64,000 nt of DNA from Vicingus serpentipes (GTDB taxonomy: Bacteria; Bacteroidota; Bacteroidia; Flavobacteriales_E; Vicingaceae): assembly GCA_024103385.1 (NCBI GenBank), contig JAGFIT010000057.1, positions 1 through 64,000 of the forward strand. The letters are read 5' to 3'. The notes under the pieces were generated by a model. It was not told the origin of the DNA. It made no database searches and was given only the letters and a program-made list of their open reading frames with translations. Shown piece by piece: positions 1 to 12,800 of this stretch (position 1 is its first letter; every line of letters begins with the position of its first letter). Made by a program: the position numbers and the translations under genes.

Positions 1-127
1 CTATGATGCCAACTTATCTGGCCTAAGGGCTGCTAGTAGCAGTGTGGGCGGGTTTGAGGTAACTCTAACTTTTATTAATCCTGGTAAATACGTGGCTGGT
101 AAAGGTCATTCTGCTAGGTTTAATTAA
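1..127 (+). CDS. PorP/SprF-family outer-membrane protein, C-terminal fragment (cut by window edge)
   Basis: An open frame enters from the left edge and stops at TAA 125-127. It encodes about 41 residues ending in a beta-strand-rich tail (GGFEVTLTFINPG, then a basic end). The pattern of a YD-x-N-x-S-x-L strand followed by a GGFE strand is the usual end of PorP/SprF-family proteins, which are outer-membrane barrels that work with type IX secreted adhesins. A complete family member lies at 17.3 kb in this window. The fragment ends 8 bases before the convergent aminopeptidase gene. The family call rests on a short tail, so it is moderately sure; what lies upstream, possibly another adhesin, cannot be seen. 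Confidence 0.6.
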   Translation, partial: YDANLSGLRAASSSVGGFEVTLTFINPGKYVAGKGHSARFN

Positions 128-135
128 GATGGTTA

Positions 136-1557
136 TTACTTAAAAGTACTTTCTTCTTTCATCAACGCCTCAATTTCCTCAATTTTTCGAGGAGCTTTAG
201 CAGACAATACTTCTGGTTCTCCATTAGTAATTAGAATATCGTCTTCTATACGTATACCTATATTCCACCATTTAGGATCACATTTTGAACCTTCAGGAAT
301 ATAAATACCTGGTTCAACAGTAATCACATTGCCTACTTCCAAAGGAGTGTACAATCCTTGATCATGAACATCTAACCCCAAATAATGAGAAGTACCATGC
401 ATAAAATAATCTCTCACCTTATACTCTTTGTCTATAATACCCAATGCTAATAGTTTTTTAGCTATCACATGGGTAGCTGCTGTATGCGGATCCCAAAATT
501 TGTTTCCTGCTTTACAAACATCAATCCCCGCTTGTTGTGCTTCTAAAACTATATTGTAAATCGTCTTTTCTTCTTTTGAAAAATGTCCGTCTGTTGGTAG
601 CGTTCGAGTAACGTCTGCCGTGTACCCATGATATTCTGCACCAATATCACTCACCAACAAATCTTCTTCTTTTAAAGGTTTGCGATTAGAGGTATAATGT
701 AACACACAGGAATTTTCTCCTCCCCCTAAAATAGAAGGAAACCCAGGGTATTCTGCCCCATTTTTCTTGAACACATATTCAATTATTGCTTCTGATTCGT
801 ATTCTTTCATTCCTGGTTTTAATGCTTTCATTAGTTCTATCTGAGCCTCACAAGTCATATCAATCGCTTTTCTCATCAATACTAGTTCTTCTTCCGATTT
901 TATTTGCCTTAATGAGGCCATAATAACTCCTAATTTTTGATGTTTGACTTTATTTTTTGCCTTTTTCATTTTTAAATCAAACAGCTTCATCAAATCATAC
1001 AAATCATCATTTTCTTTTGTATTTTTAACATCCCCCTTTTCTTCCATAACAAAAATATGATCGAAGCTTTCTAACTCCATTTCAAATCCAGAAAAATCTT
1101 GTCCTTCCATGGCTGCTTTAAACGCTAAGTATTGAATAGCTCCTTCCGTTCCCAATCTTTTCCCCGTCCAAATTTCGTTAGCAGCATCTCGCTTTTGTAA
1201 AAACAAAAGCTCGTCCGTTTTTAATCCATTAGCAAATTGCTGTTCTTCTTTAAAAATAAAAACAACCGCATGGGGTTCTCTCAAACCCGTTAAATAATAA
1301 AAATTGGGATCTTGATGATACTCATAATCTACATCGTTAGAACGATTTCTTACAGGGTTAGCAAAAAATACAGCTAAAGAGTTTGATGGCATAGAATCTC
1401 TTAAAGCTTGTCTTTTTTCAGCATGGAATTTAGGAGACAATAAATCATAATCATACTCGTAATTATTCCCTTTCTTATCTTCAATGATAAATTGTTCATC
1501 TTGAGCAAACATCTCAACCACAAAGAATAAAAAAACAATAAAGTATAAATTTTTCAT
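136..1557 (-). CDS. pepP: Xaa-Pro aminopeptidase (M24B), exported
   Basis: A 473-residue metallopeptidase that removes an N-terminal residue preceding proline. Residues 1-19 form a signal peptide ending MFAQ, so the enzyme acts in the periplasm or at the envelope. An aminopeptidase P N-terminal domain is followed by a creatinase-fold catalytic domain. The five expected metal ligands can be placed at D304 (VSDIGAEYHG), D315 (TADVTRT), H391 (HGTSHYLG), E415 (VEPGIY) and E438 (IRIEDD), with their usual neighbours, so it should be active. It lies downstream of rpmB on the same strand but is separated from it by a terminator, so it probably has its own promoter. Confidence 0.93.
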   Translation of the reverse strand: MKNLYFIVFLFFVVEMFAQDEQFIIEDKKGNNYEYDYDLLSPKFHAEKRQALRDSMPSNSLAVFFANPVRNRSNDVDYEYHQDPNFYYLTGLREPHAVVFIFKEEQQFANGLKTDELLFLQKRDAANEIWTGKRLGTEGAIQYLAFKAAMEGQDFSGFEMELESFDHIFVMEEKGDVKNTKENDDLYDLMKLFDLKMKKAKNKVKHQKLGVIMASLRQIKSEEELVLMRKAIDMTCEAQIELMKALKPGMKEYESEAIIEYVFKKNGAEYPGFPSILGGGENSCVLHYTSNRKPLKEEDLLVSDIGAEYHGYTADVTRTLPTDGHFSKEEKTIYNIVLEAQQAGIDVCKAGNKFWDPHTAATHVIAKKLLALGIIDKEYKVRDYFMHGTSHYLGLDVHDQGLYTPLEVGNVITVEPGIYIPEGSKCDPKWWNIGIRIEDDILITNGEPEVLSAKAPRKIEEIEALMKEESTFK

Positions 1558-1570
1558 CGTATTTTATTTA

Positions 1571-1605
1571 ACAAAAAAAACGTTGCTACTAAAGTAACAA
1601 CGTTT
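1571..1605 (-). terminator. Rho-independent terminator of rpmB
   Basis: A 12-base stem (1578-1589 with 1594-1605, one mismatch) and a 4-base loop are followed, on the minus strand, by eight T (complement of the A run at 1573-1580). It lies just after the end of rpmB and before the aminopeptidase gene. Confidence 0.85.
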
Positions 1606-1631
1606 GTACCAATAATAAAATTATTGTAATT

Positions 1632-1865
1632 TTATAAGAACCCTTTTACTTTTGCTTCTTTTAAACAAGCTGAAATACCATTTTTATCGATATTTCTAAT
1701 TCCTGAGGCAGAAACTTTTAAAGTAATCCATTTATCTTCTTCTGGAACAAAGAATTTTTTCACAAATAAATTTGGGTAAAACTTTCTCTTTGTCCTTCTT
1801 TTTGAATGCGAAACATTGTTTCCTGTAATTACTTTCTTTCCTGTTATTTGACAAACTCTAGACAT
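1632..1865 (-). CDS. rpmB: 50S ribosomal protein L28
   Basis: A 77-residue protein that starts MSRVCQITGKK and ends KEAKVKGFL, the standard L28 start and length. The frame extends 11 residues further upstream, but that extension has no family counterpart, so the start is set at the internal ATG (1863-1865), which follows a purine-rich AAAGAGAAAAGAG. The N-terminal Cys (CQITGKK) is present, but I do not see the full four-Cys zinc pattern found in some L28 proteins. L28 is part of the large ribosomal subunit. rpmG, its usual partner, is not next to it. Confidence 0.96.
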   Translation of the reverse strand: MSRVCQITGKKVITGNNVSHSKRRTKRKFYPNLFVKKFFVPEEDKWITLKVSASGIRNIDKNGISACLKEAKVKGFL

Positions 1866-2007
1866 CTCTTTTCTCTTTAAAAAATTTGAGGACTGCAAAA
1901 TAAATCATTTTTATTCATATATTCAAACAATTAAAACGAATAATTGTGTTTATCTTTTTTGTTGTTGTTTTTTACTATAATTCAACAAATATTTATATAG
2001 GACAGCA

Positions 2008-2039
2008 TTTGAAAATACCCCTTAAAATAACTACTTTCG
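2008..2039 (+). promoter_or_regulatory. Bacteroidota-type promoter of the isocitrate dehydrogenase gene
   Basis: TTTG at 2008-2011 and TACTTTCG at 2032-2039 are separated by 20 bases. This matches the -33 TTTG / -7 TAnnTTTG arrangement of the Bacteroidota primary sigma factor, with one change in the -7 box. It leaves a leader of about 40 bases before the ATG at 2086. Confidence 0.6.
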
Positions 2040-2082
2040 CTGCTCAATAAATTAAGGTATTCAACACTCTTTATAATAGTAA

Positions 2083-4296
<2,214 letters not shown>

Positions 4297-4303
4297 TTGA
4301 TTG

Positions 4304-4609
4304 ATGATTATTTATAACGTTACTATAAATATTGAAGAAGACATTCATGCTGATTGGATTAGATGGATGAAGAGTTCTCATATTCCTGATGTAATGAGCA
4401 CTGGCTATTTCTTAGAACATAAAATATGTAAGGTAATATCTACACAAGAGGATGAAACTGGTCACACTTATGCTATTCAATATACCTGCAACTCTATGAA
4501 TGATTTAGAGAAATACCAAGAAAAACATGCTGCAAGACTACAAGAAGAACACGTGAATCGGTATCAAGGAAAATTTGTGGCTTTTAGAACTTTACTAGAA
4601 GTGGTATAG
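4304..4609 (+). CDS. DUF4286 family protein
   Basis: A 101-residue soluble protein of the DUF4286 family, which is common in Bacteroidota and has no known function. The start IIYNVTINI, the IPDVMSTGYFLEHKI segment and the VAFRTLLEVV end are typical of the family. The domain looks like a small ferredoxin-like or dimeric alpha-beta barrel fold (an inference from strand/helix alternation and the H/W-rich WxxWMKxxHIPD helix). The frame can begin at TTG 4301, but the ATG at 4304 is preferred. It follows icd by 7 bases and should be on the same transcript; its stop almost touches the convergent lipoprotein gene. Confidence 0.85.
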   Translation: MIIYNVTINIEEDIHADWIRWMKSSHIPDVMSTGYFLEHKICKVISTQEDETGHTYAIQYTCNSMNDLEKYQEKHAARLQEEHVNRYQGKFVAFRTLLEVV

Positions 4610-4610
4610 A

Positions 4611-5387
4611 TTAAGTAGATTCTTTTACGACTCTAAACACCCTATCCCCAGAATCATTAAAAGGTCCTTCTATTAATTTTCCTTCTTTGTCAAGTAATTT
4701 TATTCGGATGGTATTTTCCGATTTTGTTAACCCTTCAATTTTATATGCTGCCCATTTGTCAAACATAAATTCTATTCCATTAATAGTAACCTTTAATTGA
4801 TTGCCTCCTTTTTTAATGGTGGTATTCACCAAACAAAAATCTAATATCGGAGTTATCGTTTGTTCTTTAGGAAGATAATAAAATAAATGAGGTTGATTCA
4901 TATTAAATAAACTTTCATCGTCAATCAATACATTTTTTAATACTAACGCCTTATTTGTTTTTACCCCTACTCCATTAGAATGAGTTAAAAACGCTAAAAA
5001 AACATTGTTGCCATACATGAATTCTTTAGGTATGATATTTTTTTGATAATGGTTAACCGTATAATTGTTTTCTATAACAGCGATAGAATAATCTTCCATT
5101 CCTTTTACAGTAAACATCAATTCATTCTCTCCTTCTTTAAAAGAATTCGTTACGAGTTCCAAAGAAATTTCCTCTTCGTTGTTTGATTTGATTTCTGTTA
5201 AAGTAATTCCTTCATTTTCTAAAACTACAATCTCTTCATCTTGTATAGGCTCAAAAATTTTTGCTTGACCAACACTAAGTTGATTGACTTGTAGAGAATC
5301 ACTTTTAGGAATTTTTTGGTCGGACACCTCTCCTCCACAAGATAAAAATACGAACAGCAACAGGCTATATATAATTAGAGACCTCAT
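4611..5387 (-). CDS. Lipoprotein of unknown function
   Basis: A 258-residue protein with a lipoprotein signal: hydrophobic residues 4-15, then the lipobox LSC with Cys17, followed by GGE. The rest is predicted to be beta-rich, with two segments that look like repeats of one another (a 'kxGxNxLxxTVxGME/IE' pattern followed by a Y-x-I-x-x strand). No enzyme motif is visible and I do not recognise the family. It starts 4 bases after the stop of the biotin-carrier gene, so the two are almost certainly co-transcribed. That a surface or periplasmic lipoprotein is tied to a cytosolic biotin protein has no obvious meaning. Confidence 0.7.
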   Translation of the reverse strand: MRSLIIYSLLLFVFLSCGGEVSDQKIPKSDSLQVNQLSVGQAKIFEPIQDEEIVVLENEGITLTEIKSNNEEEISLELVTNSFKEGENELMFTVKGMEDYSIAVIENNYTVNHYQKNIIPKEFMYGNNVFLAFLTHSNGVGVKTNKALVLKNVLIDDESLFNMNQPHLFYYLPKEQTITPILDFCLVNTTIKKGGNQLKVTINGIEFMFDKWAAYKIEGLTKSENTIRIKLLDKEGKLIEGPFNDSGDRVFRVVKEST

Positions 5388-5391
5388 TTAC

Positions 5392-5901
5392 CTATTCAAA
5401 GTTTAAAATCAGTTGATTTTTTTCCACCGCTTCACCTTTTTTAATGGAGATTTTTTTAACTACTCCATCAGTAGGCGATTTGATTACATTTTCCATTTTC
5501 ATGGCTTCTAAGATCAACAACGTGTCTCCTTTTTTCACTTCTTCACCTTCCAAAACAGAAACATCAAGAACTAAACCTGGCATCGGTGCTTTTAAATCTC
5601 CCACTTTTTGGCTTATCAAATTATCCATTCCTAAGCTATGCAACAACTCATCATATTTATCTTTTATATTGAGCTTATATTTTAATCCATTCACTTTAAT
5701 GAAAAAGCGCTTTTCATCCTTATTCACACTCAACAACTCTACATTGTATGACTTATTATCTTTAATTACACTAAAAGAATTGTCTTTTATTTGAAGCACA
5801 TCCCAATCAAATCCTTTCTCATTAATAACCCCCGAATTTAGGTCTTTTTCTAGCTCCACATCATAAGTGTTATTATCACTATATACTTTTAAATTATTCA
5901 T
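5392..5901 (-). CDS. Biotin carboxyl carrier (biotinyl/lipoyl domain) protein
   Basis: A 169-residue cytosolic protein. Residues ~103-169 form a biotinyl domain with the EAMKMEN motif, K135 being the lysine that is biotinylated. The preceding APMPGLVLDV segment is typical of carriers for acetyl-, propionyl- or methylmalonyl-type biotin enzymes. Residues 1-90 form a separate beta-rich domain that is usual in Bacteroidota versions of this protein. It carries the carboxyl group between a biotin carboxylase and a carboxyltransferase, neither of which is in this window, so the substrate cannot be named. Next in the operon is a lipoprotein gene (4-base gap). The divergent esterase start lies 65 bases away. 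Confidence 0.85.
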   Translation of the reverse strand: MNNLKVYSDNNTYDVELEKDLNSGVINEKGFDWDVLQIKDNSFSVIKDNKSYNVELLSVNKDEKRFFIKVNGLKYKLNIKDKYDELLHSLGMDNLISQKVGDLKAPMPGLVLDVSVLEGEEVKKGDTLLILEAMKMENVIKSPTDGVVKKISIKKGEAVEKNQLILNFE

Positions 5902-5965
5902 CCTTTCAATTTATTTCCTCAAAGATAAGGATTTGAATTACATCAAAAAATACGATTTTTGTTTT

Positions 5966-6748
5966 ATGAAATTGAATTACAAACATCTTGGAAGTGGACA
6001 ACCGTTAATTATCCTTCATGGGTTATTCGGATCATTAGACAATTGGATGACGCTTGCCAAAAAGTTAAGTACTTCTTACGAAGTTTTCATTGTTGACGCT
6101 AGGAATCACGGACAATCTCCTAAATCTGATATCTTTAATTATGATGTAATGGCTGATGATTTATATGCTTTCTTATTAGAACATCAAATTGTTGATCCTG
6201 TCATTTTGGGCCATTCTATGGGAGGAAAAACGGCTATGCAGTTTGCCATGAATTATCCCAATAAAATTGACAAATTAGTTGTGGTTGATATCGCACCGAA
6301 ATCTTACCCCGTACATCACAAAGAAATTATTGATGGTATGTTATCTTTGAATTTTGATAACATCAAAACCCGCAATGAAGCAGATGAACAGCTCAGTCAA
6401 TATATTCCTGAGCCAGCTGTTCGTCAATTTTTATTAAAAAATCTTTATTGGTCGACAAAAAATAAATTAGATTGGAGATTTAACCTTTCCGTAATTAATC
6501 AAAATATAAATGAAGTAGGAAAGGAATTGAGCAATATAACTCCTTTCAACAAACCTACTCTTTTTGTAAGAGGAGAAAAATCAAATTACATTACTGCTGA
6601 AGATTATGATAACATATTGAATCTATTTCCAAAAGCAGCAATTAAATCCTTAAACTGCGGACACTGGATTCATGCTGAAAAACCTCTAGAATTTGAACAA
6701 TTATTAGTTACTTTTTTAGGTTCTTCAGTACAAAACAGCAGCAAATAA
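5966..6748 (+). CDS. Alpha/beta-hydrolase, YbfF-type esterase
   Basis: A 260-residue cytosolic hydrolase close to YbfF, an esterase acting on acyl thioesters and short esters. The start is set at ATG 5966 (MKLNYKHLGSGQPLIILHG), because the 33 upstream codons overlap the neighbouring divergent gene and do not look like a YbfF N-terminus. The oxyanion HG motif is at residues 18-19, the nucleophile S84 is in GHSMGG, the acid is probably D108 (VVVDIAP) and the His is H233 in CGHWIHAEKP. It stands alone, divergent from the biotin-carrier operon. The natural substrate is unknown. Confidence 0.88.
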   Translation: MKLNYKHLGSGQPLIILHGLFGSLDNWMTLAKKLSTSYEVFIVDARNHGQSPKSDIFNYDVMADDLYAFLLEHQIVDPVILGHSMGGKTAMQFAMNYPNKIDKLVVVDIAPKSYPVHHKEIIDGMLSLNFDNIKTRNEADEQLSQYIPEPAVRQFLLKNLYWSTKNKLDWRFNLSVINQNINEVGKELSNITPFNKPTLFVRGEKSNYITAEDYDNILNLFPKAAIKSLNCGHWIHAEKPLEFEQLLVTFLGSSVQNSSK

Positions 6749-6844
6749 CCCTATAAGCAAACTATTCCTTGCAACTATCTAATGCCCCTAATCGTCTTAC
6801 TAATATATTAATGAAGAATATATTGTCTTTTTTCGCAACTTATT

Positions 6845-9800
6845 TTGTATTATTGCCGTAAACTTACCATTAATTTAATTTTGAATATTTTGTCGATAAA
6901 TATCAGAAAATCACTTGTAATTACTTTCCTTTTAAGTTTTGTTACATTTAATAATATCACCTATGCTAATGATTATTATTGGGTAGGTAATAGTGGCAAT
7001 TGGAACGACCCAACTCATTGGTCTAACAGATCTGGTGGGCCTGGAGGTATTGGCGTTCCTTCTCTAAGTGATAATGTCTATATTGATCAAAACTCTTTTA
7101 CAACTAAATCAATTGTAACAATAACCTCTAGTATTTTTTTACATAATTTAACTATAGCAGAAAACATTAAAAATAGTGCTATACAATCAAATACAAACAT
7201 TCATATTTCAGGCAGCATCGATGTTCCTCGTGTTTTTAATAATAAAATAGCGGGTAATATTTATTTAGAATCAACAGCTTCAACAACCCATTTAAACCTT
7301 GGGTTCGGAAACTGGGAAGCCAATTTTTATTTCAAAGGAAATGGAACATATATTCTAAATAGCCCTATACAAAACCCCGAAAAAAGCATTGTATTAGAGA
7401 AAGGAACCCTCGATTTAAACAAAAATGACCTTGTTTGTAAATCGTTTATTTCTAACTCTAATAAAAAAAGAAACATTAAATCTGCTGGTTCCTCAATCAT
7501 AGTATATGATAAATGGATAACCAGTCCATCAAAATTTACACATGATTTTACTTTAAGCTCAATTATTATGGCTAACCCTAGCAAAGATGCTATTAGTAAA
7601 GATGGGGATTCTTTTAATATACAACAGGCAAAAAAACCTAATGACAAAACAATAAATGTAGTGTCCATGCTTGCTGACACAGTTTCCTGCGGTGATGTTT
7701 GTGATGGAATGATTATCGTCAACTTTACAACAACTTGCCCTAATGCATTTGTTTCCTGGACACCTGGAGATCCTCTCGGAGATGACAATGGGACAAACCC
7801 CATTACTACTGGTAGTGACACCATTTTTAATATATGTCCAGGTATAGAGTATAGAGCTACCATTACGAATGATTGTGATGGCGATATTAAATTCCCAAAA
7901 GCGACCGTTGAAGGTCATGGTAGAATTGAAGAAATAGGCCCTGCTTTAATAACCCAACCCACTTGTAAATCAGATTGTGATGGAGCTATAACTACCTTTA
8001 TTGATGGAGCTTCTTTTGCTACTTTATCATACCAATGGACTCCTGGTGCAGTTGGAGATACACTAAGTTTTATTTCTAGTTTATGTGCTGGAAACTACTC
8101 TGTGCAAGTTTTAGATGGTTTTGGCTGTGACACTACCTTTGTTTATTTTGTTGGTGAACCTGACAGTGTTAGAGCTAATTTAACTGTTACTGATGTTACT
8201 TGTTTTGGTACTTGTTCTGGTAGTATTACCTCTAACCCTATTGGAGGTAATGGCCCTTATACTTTTCAATGGTTTCCTAGTGGAGCAACAACTCCTAGCA
8301 TAAACAATTTATGTAACGGATCCATAGATTCTGTAGTAGTTACAGATGCTCAAGGATGCACAGGAGACACTGTTGTTACTATATCTACTGTTCCCCAGTT
8401 ACAAGTAGATACTATCTTACAACATGTTAGTTGTGGAGGTGTCTGCGATGGAGAAATTACCGCAACTGTATTGAGTGGAGGAACAGCCCCTTTTACGCAT
8501 AACTGGAGTACAAGCCAAGTGGACGTGGGAAACGTATCAACTATTACCGCTCTTTGTGCTGGAGTTTACACGGATTCTATTGTTGATGCCAATGGTTGTG
8601 ATACAGTAATTACATTTACTATTACTGAACCTGTAACACTTATTACTACAAGTACAACAACCAACGTAACCTGTTTTAATGCTTGTGACGGAACAGCCAA
8701 AACAGTTCCTTCTGGAGGAACAGCTCCTTATTTATATAACTGGGTATCCATACCTCCAGGAGGAGTAAGTACTGGACAAGGTACTGATTCTATTTCGGAC
8801 CTATGCCCTGCACAATACATTGTAAATATTACTGATTTTCAGGGCTGTACAAGAGCAGATACTGTAACCATTACTGAACCTGCTTTATTGATAGCCAACC
8901 CTGATTCAACTAACACTTCTTGTGCTTCCGTTTGTGATGGCTCTGTGACGGCTAACCCTACAGGTGGAACAGCACCATACACTTATTTATGGACTGGTCC
9001 AGGAGGTCCGTACAATGCACAGTCACCAAACAGTTTATGCGCTGGAACTTATATTATTACCGTTAGCGATTCTGCTGGGAGATGTACTGTAATAGATAGT
9101 ACAACAGTTATTGAACCTTCATTATTAGTATTAAATATGTCTTCCACTGATATGTCGTGTAATGGTGTATGTGATGGAACTGCAGATGTAATAGTAAGTG
9201 GCGGAACACTCCCTTATAATTATAATTGGGTTTCTGTTCCTGGAGGGTTGGTTGGTCCTGGACAGGGAACAAGTAACATTACCAGTTTATGCGCTGGAAC
9301 ATTTACTGTAAATATTACAGATGGACAAGGATGTACTGCAAATAATAGTGCTATCGTTAACGAACCAGTTTCTATTTCTGCTAATTTAACTTCCTCTGAT
9401 GTAAATTGTTTTGGTAATTGCACTGGTACTGCTACTGTAACACCTGCTGGAGGTAATCCTCCGTATAGGGTGAGTTGGAATGGCGGTGGATTTATCCCTG
9501 TTGTCGGTTCTGAAACAATTACAGGGTTATGTGCAGGACCGCAAACAGCAATTGTTGAGGACAACAACAATTGCCAGACAGTAGTTAATTTTAACATCTC
9601 TGAACCCCCGTTACTAACAACTAGCACTAATGGAACCCCTCTTACATGTAATAATGTTTGTAGTGGTACAGCTACAACCTCTCCAGCAGGAGGAACTGCT
9701 CCTTACTCATACCTTTGGAGTACAGGTGGAATAAGTAATTCAGTAAACAGTCTCTGTGCTGGTACTTATGGCGTTACTATTACTGATGACTCATCATGTG

Positions 9801-12800
9801 TTGTCATAGATAGTGTTACCATTACTGAACCGGTTGCTATAGACCCTAATGCTCAATCTTCTAATATTACTTGTAATGGTGATAATAATGGTACAGCTAT
9901 AGCACTACCAATCGGTGGAACCCCCCCTTATATTTCAATTGTTTGGACAACCATAGGTGGAGCCCCAGTTTTACCTGCGGGAAACCCTGTAAGTGGATTA
10001 AGTGCAGGACAATATGTAGTTGCTGTTACTGATATTAATGGATGCCAAGGGCTAGATACCGTAACGATTACTGAACCGCTACCTTTAACTGTTAATGCTA
10101 ATTCTACCAATGCAAGTTGTGGAACTATTTGTGATGGAGAAATTACTGCTGTACCTGCAGGCGGAGCTCTCTCCTACACTTATCAATGGGATGATCCAGC
10201 TGCACAAACAACCGCGATAGCAAGCAATTTATGTGCTGGGATATATACTGTTACTGTTACTGATACTAACGGATGTGTTGCTACAGATTCTGATACGGTG
10301 AATAATTTAGTTACTATAGTGATTAATACAGGAGCCGTAAATAATGGCTGTAACAGCATTTGTGATGGTTTAGCAGTAGCTACTCCTGGTGGAGGAGCTG
10401 TTCCTTATACTTTTTTATGGGATGATCCAGCAACACAAACTACTGATACTGCTTTTAACCTCTGTCAAGGATGGGTTCGCGTAACTGTTACAGATAACAA
10501 TGGGTGTGCATCTCAAGATTCTACACTGGTACCCGCAGCTCCAAATGTATTTCAGTTGCAATCTACCTTTACAGACGTTACATGTAATGCTCAATGTACT
10601 GGTACAGCGACAATTAATCCCACAGGAGGAATTCCTCCTTATCGTTTCTTGTGGTCGAATGGAGATACAACTAACACAACAATAAACAACTTATGTGCAG
10701 GAGTCTATTGGGTTACTGGAACTGATAGTATTAATTGTCAAGTTACTGATACTATTGTGATATCAGAACCTGATACAATAAGTCCAAATCCTACAATAAT
10801 AAATGCAGATTGTAACGGTAACAGCACTGGAAGTGTATGTCTTGCTCCAACTGGGGGAACACCAGGTTATACTTATTTATGGGGAGGAGGCTTAGGCACC
10901 AACTCATGCATTAATAATCAACCTGCTGGAACATATACGGTTGCTATAAGTGATACCAACAACTGCACTCGAAATGAAATTTACACCATTTCTGAACCTG
11001 TCCTTTTTTCATCTAATCCTATATCTAGAGACATTAGTTGCTTTGGTTTTAATGATGGAATGGCTGGCATTATTCGGGCTGGAGGAACTGCCCCTTTTAC
11101 CTGCTCATGGAATACTGGAGCAACTACTGATACTATATTCAATTTAGCTCCGGGACCTTATTCGGTAATTTGTGTAGACAATAATGGCTGTACCACTACC
11201 CAGAATATCACCATTAACGAACCTCCTTTATTAGATGCAAATGTTTCAGGAACATCTATAGCTTGTGGTGGAAGCACATGTACAGGAACTGCTCTATCTA
11301 ATCCAACAGGAGGAACCCCTGGGTTTACTTATCAATGGTCAACAAGTGCCGGTCCATTTGCCACAACCTCAAGTATTTCAAATTTATGTGAAGATACCTT
11401 TAATATTGTTGTTACTGACACTAATGGTTGTACTGCAAATGGTACTTATATTGTTACTACCCCGACTGTTTTAGCAGTAACTTTAGACAGTACAAATATA
11501 ACTTGTAACAATGCAAATAACGGTACTGCTACAGCTACTCCTATTGGAGGAACTCCTCCATACTCTTATTCATGGGTTGGTGGTTGTTTAGCTACTCCAG
11601 ACACTAGTGCAAACATAGTAGGGCTCTGTTCAGGAACGTATACTGTAACAGTAACGGATTCTTTTGGTTGCTTCTTTATTGGTTCTGTTAATATTATAAA
11701 CCCTCCTTTAATAAATGATAACGAAACGATAACCATGGCTAATTGTGGTGTTTGCGATGGAGTAATCGCAATGGCTCCAACAGGAGGAACTCCTCCTTAT
11801 TCCCATTCGTGGTCTAATGGAGCTTCTACCCCAACAATAACTGCTTTATGTGCTGGATTTTATACCGATACTATTACCGATTTCAATAACTGTGTTGGTG
11901 TTTTCACTATAGCAGTTAGTAATCCAACTGGACCTTCTGGTGTAACAACAACTGTAAATAGTGCAAAATGTTATAACGGTTGTGATGGAGGATTAAATGT
12001 AATTCCTATTGGAGGAACATCCCCATACACCTATTCTTGGTCAGGGCCAAATGGACCACATCCAAATGATAGTACATTAACTGGATTGTGCCAAGGCACC
12101 TATAATCTTACTTTAGAAGATTTCGCAAATTGTATTTTTGCTACTAGTATTATCGTTAATCAAAACGATAGTATTACAGAAAATGCATCCTCAAAAAATA
12201 CTTCTTGTAGTGGAATTTGTAATGGAACCGCAAGTGTCGCTCCATCAGGAGGAACCGCTCCTTACAGTTACTTATGGTCTGATGGGTCAACAGGTTCTTC
12301 TGTTTCTGGATTATGTATTGGATTAACCAGCGTAACTATTACCGATTTTAACGGTTGTACAAAAGTAGTTGATTTTAATATCACAAGTCCTAATGTTTTA
12401 ACTTTATCTTCATCAACTACTGATGCGCTTTGTAATGGTGGTTGTAGTGGAACGGCAACTGTTACTCCTCTAGGAGGGACTGCTCCTTACAATTACCAAT
12501 GGAATGATCCTCTAGCACAAACAACACAAACAGCAAATGGCTTATGTGTAGGCACTTATATTGTTACTGTTAACGATTTTAATGGTTGTTCCGCTAATGA
12601 TACCGTAACCATCAATGAGCCTTCTTCTATTACTCCTAATGAAACAACAACTCTTGCTAGTTGCGGCAACAATGATGGAACAGCAGCATTAGCACCTAGC
12701 GGTGGGACTCCAGGATATACTTACAACTGGCCTACTCTTGGTGTAACTATTCCTAATCCAACTGGACTAGCAGCTGGAAGTTATCCTGTTGAAATTACTG

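Noticed and set aside
5867-5965. 33-residue N-terminal extension of the esterase
   Set aside because: It overlaps the start of the divergent biotin-carrier gene and does not resemble the family; the ATG at 5966 fits the YbfF N-terminus.
6800-6860. Possible promoter of the adhesin gene (TTG near 6823; TTATTTTG or TATTATTG near 6840-6855)
   Set aside because: Neither -7 candidate matches the consensus fully and the spacings are off (14 or 22 bases).
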